From Mytilisepta virgata (Eukaryota > Mollusca > Bivalvia > Mytilida > Mytilidae), in contig CM051511.1 of assembly GCA_028015205.1 (NCBI GenBank), positions 37,101,204 to 37,165,203 of the forward strand: a stretch of 64,000 nt of DNA, in the 5' to 3' direction. Under the pieces are notes generated by a model. It ran no database searches. It saw nothing but the letters and a program-made list of their open reading frames with translations, and was not told where the DNA came from. Shown here piece by piece: positions 44,701 through 56,700 of the stretch. How positions within the stretch are numbered: the stretch's first letter is position 1; every line of letters starts with the position of its first letter. Position numbers and translations under genes: made by a program.

Positions 44701-47700
44701 CTAACGTGTAAATTATTTGATAGTATTGCAAGACCTGTTTTAACCTATTTAAAGCTGTCAGCCATTGTTGGGCTGAAGCTAACGTGCAAATTATTTGATA
44801 GTATTGTAAGACCTGTTTTAACCTATAACTCAGAAGGTTTTTTCCCATGTACTCGCATCTTCCCTTATAAGGGGCAAAACTCCGAGCTAAACAAAGTCAA
44901 AATAATATTGATACGTTTAGTTTTGTCGCAAAAAAGACCGGGGTATTGTAAATATTGACTGGGAGTAAGGAAATGGTCATCAAAAGCCTCTCGAGCTGAA
45001 TTTGGTAGACAACCAATGGAGAATTTTACTAAAGTTCATCCTCTTTACATTTTCGCTAGACTTCACACAGATGACATTAATCTCCTGCTTAGAGAATCAT
45101 ATGGGCTTTGTAGAACACTTCACTCACAAAATATTTATTCTTGGTATACATTTATTCTAGATATGATTTCAGAGGACTTACATTTATTGGGAAAATTATC
45201 ATACAATAATTTAAGAGTTGTAAAATATCTGAAACCGATTTTGAAAACTCAGATCTATGATTTTTTATTATTGAATCATTAAAAGAAAAAATGCATTCCT
45301 TTAATGAACAGAATAAACTGAACTTGTATAAATATTCCTTAAATGAACAGAATAAACTGAACATGTATAGATATTCCTTTAATGAAAAGAATAAACTGAA
45401 CTTGTATAAATATTCCTTTAATGAACAGAATAAACTGAATTTGTATAAATATTCCTTTAATGAACAGAATAAACTGAACTTGTATAAATATTCCTTAATG
45501 AACAGAATAAACTGAACTTGTATAGATATTCCTTTAATGAACAGAATAAACTGAACTTGTATAGATATTCCTTTAATGAACAGAATAAACTGAACTTGTG
45601 TAAATATTTGGAATACAACACAATACCAGAGCTCTAAAACACCCAAATTTTGAAATTCGTAAATTGATAACTAAGTTTATAGTTTGTGATCATAATTTGG
45701 AACTAGAATATGGCGACATAAGAAAATTTCACGTCAATACAGATTATGTAAATTCTGTAATCAAAATTCTGTTGATGATAAAGCACAGTTCTTTCTAAAT
45801 TGTTATAAAAATTCTGATTTGAGCCACGATTTTTTGTTCGAAGTGCTCATAAAGAAATATACTAATCACAACTCAAATTTCGATGAAAAAAATAAATCTT
45901 AAATCCAACAAATTTTTGACAGGTAAAAAGTCTAGGACCATTTATTAAATAGTCAATTCAACTGAGGACAATGGACTCTCAGACTACCAAGCTCTTAATT
46001 GTTTGCCTGCTATCTTTCACCATGTTTTATTTGTTTTGTCATTGCGTATATGTTTTTGTCACAAGTCAATTGACTTATATGTCAATAAAAAGTTTTGAAT
46101 TTTGAATTATTTGAGATCGATAAAAAAGATAGTAAAAATGTATAAATCTCTTCAGTGACAGCAGCAGGAATATCAATATTTCATTTTTCGGTTGCTTGTC
46201 GATGATTGTCTTAAAAATTGTTGAATCTTAGTACGAGAAAGATGTAATAAATTCTTTGATATCAATTCTTATGCACAGATGTGCACATTTCGTCGATTTA
46301 TGACTCATTAGTTGTGCTCAAGGCCTAAAATGTTGAAAACCAAAACAATAATCCAAACCGTTGAAGAGCAAATTAAAAAATAGCAAAATAACCAACAGAG
46401 ATGAAGACAAAACCATCTAAGGACGAAGCTATACACGAGGGTAAATTTTAAATATTAATTTTGAGCAAGAATCGAAATACTAGCAACTGAGCTGAGGATC
46501 CTCTAGGAGATGCGGAGTCCACCAGCAGTGGCATAGACTAATGTGGATTTCTTCATTAATTTTCAATGAAATGTATATCTTGTGATACTGAAGAATTCTT
46601 CTTTAAACTTTATATAAGATATCTATGTGCATTCAGAATATAATGACCATTCAAACCAACTAGTAACATAAATACACACAAATGATTAAGTTTATACTCA
46701 GGTTTTATGATATAGAAATTCTCTGCCACGTGTCTCTGTATGAAAGAATTTTCAAATGTGACAATTTTCTGTTGGAAAGAATTACGATTTTTTTAGTCTT
46801 CTGCTAATATCTATTTACAAGTTTTCAAATAAATCTTGAGCAGCAACGTTATTTAAATATACTCTTTTAGGTGTTCCCTGTTGTTGCTCACAACGTTGGA
46901 TTCTTGCTTATGCGGCATTTTTTGGAGTTACGTTAGTCTACGCATTGCGTGTAAACTTAAGTGTTGGAATAGCTTGTATGGTGAAGTTGCCTAACTCATC
47001 TGTTGTTAACAGCGTAGATTTAAACCACACGACTGGAGAATGTTCAGGAACAGCCGCACAAAGACAGATCAACAATGAGGTACAGCTAATCTTTTTCATC
47101 GAAAGTACAGATATACTTGTAAACTGTCATAGATCTAAAGTAAAAAAAAGGACTAAGGTCAATGAGGGCCATTTTCTACCCAACCTCAACAAATAAAAAG
47201 TGTGTGCTTCTTTGGCGTATTTATTATACGAAACGAAATAGCAATTTCTAATTTTTTGTGCAGTTTTCTTTACTGTAAGATAAAAATATAGAAAATGCCA
47301 AGCAATGCTCGCACTCATAGTGAATATCATATATACTGACAAAGGAGTAGGTACCAGTTCTCTTCATCACAACTTTGTACGCACTTGTTTGTATCCTTTC
47401 AAGTACATTTGGGAGTAGCGAAAATAGGTACTTCGGGGCGAGAACTGGTCCAATAATTTTAGTGTATTAAAATGGTTGATAAATTCTTTTTAATGTTATT
47501 ATACCTAACTAGTAACATTTAATCAGTTTATGAATTTAAAATTGATTTATTTTTCCTTGAATATTTAATGGATTGTGTAATATGTTTTCTGTATTTACAG
47601 AATGCTGAGTTTGAATGGAACAAACAGATCAGATCTACACTTTTGGCTTCTTTTTTCTATGGTTATATTGTAACGCAATTACCCGGTGGGTGGATTTCTG

Positions 47701-50700
47701 ACAGATTTGGAGGTAGGCGTGTCTTTGGTGTTACCGTGGCAATATCCTGTATCTGCACTCTTTTGATTCCTGTGTGTGCCAGGACGTCTGTTGTTATAGT
47801 TTACGTGCTACGTATAATAATCGGTCTAGCAACGGTACGAAAATTTAGTGTTACAATAATATATTCAAATATGCAAGTTCATGAAGTTCATAACAATAAA
47901 TTCATACTATATTTTAATACATCTATATATCAAACATAAAAGGAGACCTCCTCGGTGATCTTGTGATATCGTGCTCACCTCGACTGCGGAATATTTGCTG
48001 ATTCTTCGATAAGCACGCGGCATTCAGGAGTAAGAACAAATACTAATTGGTCGGCTCTGAGTCAAAATAATGTGTCCGGGTAGGGTGAGATGTCATTCTG
48101 CAGATTATAACCACGTGAGCTATCACAGTTAAAATTCAGGTCAGTGTGTCGTCAAGTACAAAACAGGGCTTATACTCATATCACATCAATGTGTTCTCGT
48201 CCTGATACACATGGAGACGTTAAACAATAATCCATCCGTCCCAATAAGTGCATAATAAACAAACTTTCATGCTAAGCATGCACATTTTGACAGTTTTCTT
48301 CTGAAACTGAAGGTCTTTGCTCTGCCGACAATGGTAAATGCACACCAAAAAATCGACAAGCGTTCGCATGTGAATGCGTAAAAGATAAATAGACAAAAAT
48401 TACAACAAACGAATGAAAGAGAATTTGATAAGATAGAACCAAAACACTGCAAGTAACATGAAATTCCACAAAAAAGGGAAATGAAATGGAAGTGACATGA
48501 CCTACTAGAACTAACTATGCACATTAACAAAATTTCGTATAAGCGATCATAATCTGGAAATAGAACTTGGACGTTACAAAAATATTCAACGGAATAAACG
48601 AATTAGTAAATTTTGCAAAATTCTGGACGATGAATATCAATTTTTCTTTTATCGTAAAACAAATGATAATTTCCGTTCTCCTTTTATCGATTTTATTGAA
48701 GTTTCCTCAGTTTGATCAATTCGACTGTATTGAAAAAATAAAAATTATTCTTAATTCTGATACAGGAGTTTTTCTCAATGTGTGTAACTTTATAAAGCGA
48801 TCATTAGAAAGTCGAGCATGAGGTTCTCATTGGCCCAAAAACATAGTTCTATATTTGTTATTGTAAGATATGTAGCATTCCAATTAATTTGTGTTTGTTG
48901 TTTATTCTGTAATATGTGTATTGCTTAACCCAACTTTTTTTTCGTGCAAATAAAGTTATGTTATTAACAAAACAAAAAACAAAAAAATAAATTAATATAA
49001 ATAAATAAATGAATATATAAATAAATTCGCACCCAAATAACGCACGAGATAGTTTACTTTGAATTTTGTAAAACTGAACAAATTTACAAAGTTTTGAAAT
49101 TTTCTGAGTTGGAATAAATCGTTTGTTTAGTGTTACTGAATTAGGGACATCATCCCAGTGATTGCAGTACATCAACTAAAAAAATAAAAACAAACTCTGT
49201 TGTATCATACGACTGCTAATCTTGACTACAATTTAATATATATTATTGTTCCATCTTTTTTTTTGGCTGACGTGGCCTATATGACATGTGAGCATAAACA
49301 TCAGTTTACGTCCGTCGTCCGTTATCCATCATCTATCGTCCGTAAAGTTTTCGCATTTTTATCTTCTCCTCTGAAACTACTTGATGGATTGCAACCATAC
49401 TTTGTGGGAATGATATATAGAGGGACCTCTAGTTGGTTGATTACATAAATAACCTCTACAAACAACCCACATTTCGTTCAGTTCAGCCACTCACCCGACG
49501 GCTGCGTCTGTTTAAAGTTTCCATGGACTTTCTTAACATTTGCCCAGGAAATAATGGGCAGATTGTAACCAAAGTTCACAGGAATAATGTATTGAAGGGT
49601 CTCCACACACTATCTATCACTTGGTTCTGGTTGGATGGACAACATGGCCGCGAGAGGCTATCTTTGATTTTGATAGGCAAATTTCCAAAATATTCTCCTC
49701 TGAAACTACATTATGAAATGTTTTGAAACTTTACAGGATTGATGACAGCACTACCCTGTACATACGATAAACTTTTTGTTGGGATTCAGCCCTTACTTGA
49801 CCGCTGCTGGTGCCTAAAGTTTCCATTGAAACCATATGGGAAATGACTTTTATCATTTGCGCAAATCGTAACTGATGTCGGCAGGACTTTTATATGGAAG
49901 GACAGATGCAAATTGAAGCCAGGCGAGGTTCAGATGAGCCTGTAGTTTTTAATCATTTCTTTGTATTTTAGTTTATAATCATCACAGATATATATGTAAT
50001 TGTATAAGTGTCTGTTCTTTAATATTGAAGAGACAATAAATATTTTCTAATTTTGCAGTTTTTCTTTGTGGATTCTGTTTTTCTTTATCCCACTTTTCAT
50101 GTTTTTTTTTTGGCATATTATTTCTGTATACTTTTGATATATATATATTTTTACTTTCCAGGGCTTTGCATTTCCATCAATGCAATCAATGTGGGGTCGT
50201 TGGGCTCCACCATTAGAACGAAGCAAGCTCATTACTGTCTCATTTTTAGGTAAGTTATATTTATTGAAATGGATCGGATATCAGATTTGCTTCAGAGCGA
50301 GAACATACGAGTTTAATTTTTGGAAGATTATTTGGTAAAGGGAAACTATATACTTACTTAGATATTTTAACCTACCACATTTGTGTAGAGCCTTGTCAGT
50401 GGGGTATGTTCAAATATGTTGTTAGTGTATATTGGAGTGTATAGAATAGAGAATGGAAACGGGGAATGTGTCAAAGAGACCCGACCAAAGAGCAGAAAAC
50501 AGCTCAAGGCTACCAATGTATAGTTTATATTTCATAATTTCAGACTTTTTTGGTGATTTCAACGGAAATTCTTTATCTTCCTCTTGATTAGCTCTGTCCT
50601 TAGATGGTTTTGATTTGCACTTTTTGGTCATTTTGGTATTTTTTAATTTGTTTTCAACGTTTTGGATTGCTGTTTTGGTTTTCGACATTTTAGGTACTGA

Positions 50701-53700
50701 GCACAGCTTATGAGTCGTACTTTGACGAAATGTGCACATCTTGTGCATCAAAATAGGTATCAAAGAATTTCATTGATAGTGATTCTATAATACGCCGTTA
50801 ACACATAGCGGGGTGCATGCTCCATGAAGAAGGTTCTTTTGTTTTCCATAGAAATTTATTCTTTGGACGTGTTTTTGCAAAAGACCGAAAATTTGGAAAT
50901 CCGAAACCTGAATGTTTAGGAAATAATTCCAAAACGTTCTAGGGATAGTGCTACATTTTGCATTGAGAAGATACAAATATGTTCAATGAAAATTTTCTCT
51001 GCTTCTATTTCAGGAACAATGTTTGGAAATATAGCTACATTTGCATCGTCTGGTTTTCTCTGTGAACATGGATTTGACAACGGATGGGGTTCAATTTTCT
51101 ACATAACAGGTTCTATATTCGTATTAAATCTGATCATTATTGGCGAATGAAATAATATTAACATTTTATTTGATTTAGTTGTTTAGTTTTTTAAAAGGAC
51201 ATGGTATGATTTGGCCTGATATTTGACCTATTGAATTGCAAGGTCACAAAGTGATGAAAAAAATACTCTCAGTTATCATTAAGTGCTCTTAAAATTTTGC
51301 ATTTTAAGGAATGTGTTTTGTTTTTAACAAGAAATTTCTGCAATCACGGCAATAAAAATCAATAAAAAAATATGTAAGACATCATAATCTACTGTGAAAA
51401 CACTCATTATGTGACAATTTTCTTTAAATTCTTGATTTAGCAGAAGTTCATGACATCACTGTTGCATCATGGGAAGGAATTTTGTACAATGATTGATAGA
51501 TTGTGAACGTTCGATCATTATACGATTAAAATGATATAAATTCGAATCTGAAATCTTAATTTTATTTTTTTATGCCAGGTGGTGTCAAATAATGGCTGAA
51601 ATCATACCATCTCCTTTATGTATTTTACAATTTTCTCCATACACTTCATTTCGCTGTATAAAAGATGGCAATACTTTATCTCAGGTGGATTGGCAAGTAT
51701 ATGGGTAGTGGTTTGGTTTTTGGTTACACGTGACACACCCTCCGATCACCCATGGATAACAGAGGTCGAACGTGATTATATCAATAAAGCAATAGAATTT
51801 GATACCACCAAAAGGGTAAATACACATTATGACGTCTGTTTAACCGCTAATATTTAAACCTGAAATACAATTATTTAGTAGCTGTCCATATTCAAGTAAA
51901 ACCAAAGCAAAAACAAACGACAAAATGAACATAAATATAAAAACAGAATAAATCAAAAAATAAAAAAAAACCGAAAAATTATAAATAAATAATAATAATA
52001 TACCATAAAAACAAAAACCAAACTTCCCAAAAAAATCAGTTGAAGCAATATAACTTTGACGCATGCTACAAATGTGTGTCCCAAATTAGGCCGTTTTGTA
52101 ATGTCAAATCATTATTTAAAGTATTGAATGGTGAATATTGAATAATTTGTTCAGATATATAACAGCATTCGTTTGTTGAAGATTTTAACATCGTAACAGT
52201 TGTAAAATTTAAGTAAATCATGTTACCCATGTTAAAATCAACTTAAAAGTTTGCTTGACATGAATTATTTCGAATCTTATATGGCAAAAAAGGGCAGAAA
52301 AAGAGTGAACGAAGCGATAATTTTAGGTGTTTCAAGTGAGGGCCATTTGATTTTGGGACTGCAAAACACTGATATTTAAAACGTTAATTAGGTATAAAGT
52401 GGTAATTCAGTTTATCGTGGTAATAAATGATGTCATAATAATCTTTACGTTGAAGAAGCAAGTGAATAATTTGAAAACAATGAATTTGATTTTCATTAGC
52501 TGATTATATTGCGATTTGAGGCGTTAAAAGGGCCACATGATTATAGTATTTACATTTCATATTTTGACTATAACATCAGACTACACATATTAAATATTTA
52601 ATATATGTTTTGCAAAGAAAGGAGCATGCCATGTTAGAAAGACTGTCCCTAGGAACGGTTTAAGAGGACTTAAGCTGCGTATTGGAAGTCACATTTACAA
52701 AATCATTTAAGAAATCACAGACAATATAATAGGAAAAAAATCTAACAATGAATGACAATCTCACAATGTATATCCAAAAACATATAAAAATTCATAAGGC
52801 ACACCCAGATATAAGTAAAGTTAAGAAATACCAAAGGGATATTCGGAGGGGAAAATAGAAACAAACTCTGGAGAAAAACGAAGACAAGAACAAATCAATA
52901 CATACACTACAATTAAAAACTAAAAACGTATGAACAACATGGACCCCATCAAAAAACCGGGGGTAGACTCAGGTGCTCCGGAAGAGTAAGCACTCTCTGC
53001 TTCCTGAAGGACACCCGCCATGGTGCCCATGTCACATCCGGTATGAGGAAGGGATAATATCAATGGAACAGGTCCATCTTCATATGGGAAAAGGTTTTTT
53101 CATACCTGTCAACGAAGTCATGATGACGTCCATAAAACTTTAATAAGGTATTATTATAAGTTAGACAACTTGGTAGTAAAGTCGCTATCGATTTATTTTT
53201 TTTATATTCAACAGACATCAAAGGTTCCATGGATGGAGTTAGCTAAATCACCAGCTCTTTTTGCCTGCATTACTGCACATGTGTGTAGTAACTGGACTAA
53301 TTATACGCTACTAACAAGCCTACCAGCCTTCCTAAAAGCTGTACTGAAGTTCAACATAAAAAGTGTAAGCGTAATTAATACTGAGAAATGTAAACTTGAC
53401 TGTTGTAATCTCAACTGTTTGTATTTCAAAATCTAAGTTATCTAACACAATTTTTCAGGCTCATTTAACTCTGAGATAAGATCAGCTGTTTTTGTATTAT
53501 GATCAACTCTGATCAACGTTTTACAACGCATAACTTAATCTTTGGCTCAAGGGTCATATTTATATGCTGATCCAAACATATTGGGTTGTTCCATTAGGAT
53601 GTTCTCATGAATCAATGCAGAAAAGGATGGACCGACTTTGGTACATAGAGCTGACTTTATAATAATTTTGTGATACCAAATGTAGAGGAGAGGTTGTGAT

Positions 53701-56700
53701 TTTGAGGCCTTTGATGTGAGCCAATAAAAAATCAAGATTTAAAAAGATTTTTTAGGATAATAAAAAGCTTTGCAAATATTATTATGTAATGACCGTCTTG
53801 ATTTTGGTAGTGTGAACTTATTGCATTCTTTAAGGCTTTACAAAATGAAAATTATATACAATGTACACTTTTATGTTACATGTACGAAGGTCTAGTAAGT
53901 GATAGTTTTTGTACATGAATTGCACATCAATTCTCTGGCTTGATATGCAATAGTAGACACAAATTAACTTTTCTTGCCGGAATTGTTTCTAAATTAAGAC
54001 ATCATCTGTTTTAAAAAATATGTACCAGTTCAATGTAGAACAGTGCTTGCAAAATCTTAAAATCAAGGAATAAGCACTGTAGTTTAATACCGAAAATAAG
54101 TGTTATAAGTGCTTATTGAATGTTTTTTAATCTTATAATTTATGAAAATGACATTATGGGGCAGTTGATATTCCTTTGCAATCGACACCAGTTATCCAGT
54201 AGAAATCGTGTAATATCTGGAATCAACATGAATATAGGTGTATGTACATGATGTAACTAAAAAATAACAGTACAAAAAATTAACACCCATATACAGGCAA
54301 TGGAACCGACAAGAAAAAGAAAAAGTAACAGAACATCCCTTATTTTGAGGACCAACTAATGCCTTGAACAATAAGCAAATGTTATCGATATTCTGTGATT
54401 TCATATACTCGAGTTTTTAGTAGTACTCGTCTGTACTGCTCAAGTCCAAATTGAGGACACCCGAAACAAAAACCCAGAATAATTAAACACCAAAACATTT
54501 GACATAAGGGCATTTTAGAAGTATTATTAAAGTTTGACGTGATATATATTTTGAAAAGATTCCGGTCAACCCGGTGATGGGTGCGCTTTTGAAGTTGTAT
54601 GTTCTTCTTGTTAAAGATCTCATTGTGACTTTAAATTAAAGGAAACAGCGCTGTTATTTGCATTGATTTTTTTGGGTCAAGTAAAATACATAAACAACGA
54701 TCTCTTCTCCCTTTTCAACATTACATTATAAATAAACCAAATGACCAGCTTCTATTTCGGTGTCCAAATTTTAATTTACAATTGTACATGACGTATGTAT
54801 GCTTAAACAGAATGGTTTGTTAGCAGCCCTACCATACATCTGTCAGACAGTTTCAGCTCTATCTGCAGGATATATTGCTGATTTTGTGAGATCAAGAAAA
54901 TGGTTATCAACTACAATGACGAGACGTATTTGTGGTGTCATAGGTACGCCATTTAAATTTTATAATCAGTTTATGATAAAACGTCAGATTTAAAGTATAC
55001 GTAGAAGACTGTTTTTTTCAAAAGAAGATAGATTTAAATGCTCACTTGATTTTATTGCGCGCGTTATGGGGTTAATGCCTTTGGCTATCCTTTTGGATTG
55101 CCACAAACGTTGCGATATTTCATGTCTGTTATGCTGGTTATCGTCCAACGAACGTCGTGTTACATTTGCTTCTGTCAGTGTTTTTACATTTTAGAAATCT
55201 AAAATATATGTTAACAAAATCAACCAAACTAATAATTAAAGTATATGTATTTAATACTCAGGGTAGCTTCGCACTAATAGACTATAGCCGGTGCACGTGG
55301 TTTCCCTGACGTCAAGGCGGCAAAATCTTAACATCGGAAGAATCTTTGAATAACAAGTCCAATGAAAATATGACTTCAGAATATAAAATATAACTAGATA
55401 TTTTTTTGTCATTTAATTCGCCACTTTTTAACAGTAACTAGATGCTTTTGTCTTTTGCTTAAAGCCTTCATGGGATCCGCCATTTTCTTGGTAGCAACTG
55501 GTTTTACATCATGTGAACAGAGAAATATGGCGATAGCTTTCCTATCATTGGCTGTTATGTTCACTGGATTCCACAGGGCAGCATATGTCGTAAATCATGT
55601 TGACTTCGGTCCGAAGTAAATATTTACAATGTATTATAAATATATTTATCAAAGATATTAATAACAAAACGGAAATCAAAGTGTGGTTTAATAAATTTAT
55701 CAGAACAGTGATGAGCGGTTTAAATGCATGCACTTTAATAATAGAACCAGTTTAATCAGTAATGAATATACTTTTCACAGAATCTCTTAAAATTCAGCAG
55801 CCAACAGAGAAAGGCTCATTCTTACAGTTCCGATAATACCAAAATAAATTAATATATTAATTAATTTATTTTATAGTTTACTTTAAATTGAAATTATTCC
55901 AATTTTGATTGGTCGACAACGTGGACTGGGATCTTTTATTTTCCGATAAATGACGTTCAGCGTATGAATATCTGTGCTAGTAAAAGATTGCCATTTTAAA
56001 CCGCTCATTTCTTTCTTCTTAATTTGACGAAAAGTGTAGTTATTATGGAATTATAAGTAATATGAGTTGTTTTCCCGCAATTTATCGGGTGTATAAACTA
56101 GACCAGGTCACTCAAAAACTTAACATAACGTCCTTCGGACTTTATTCAGTTTGTGAGTGAAGTGGTATCCTTTATGCATCGATAAATTGCTTCAAATTTG
56201 AATTTTACAATGACTTCGACTCAAATATGATTTTTTTTTCTCATGGGTAAAGATATTTTATTTCTTATTATCAAACTAGAAAAATAATCATCAATATGAC
56301 TCAAAGAAGAATTTATGTAGATAAGTACCAACAACCTGAATATTGAAATATGCAGATTTTTACACTTGGCTAAATCACGTTTATACATCCAAGACCACAA
56401 TAAATGCGCACTTTACATTGTCAACAAATAAAATTCCCTGTGTGAATTTACGGTATTTCTTCCATATTTATATTTAGCCCTTATAAAAGCATTTTTGAAT
56501 TTTTTTTTGTTAAAAAAAATTCCAAAGTTGATGTTTTAGAGAGTTGTTTGGCTACATGGAAAAGGGTTAATATTTAGGTTGTCGTCTGCTGTCTGCAAGG
56601 ATGCAATTACCTCAAGATATTTTTATCATTATCAGTTTGAATTAGCACTGATGATTTTATTTTTATTTTGACAATATGACAGTATACTTTGAATATGGGA

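Noticed and set aside
45152..45646. 164-codon open frame on the minus strand with repeated [17 protein letters not shown] units
   Set aside because: It is entirely the antisense of the 39-bp minisatellite in the LINE relic; openness follows from the period being a multiple of three.
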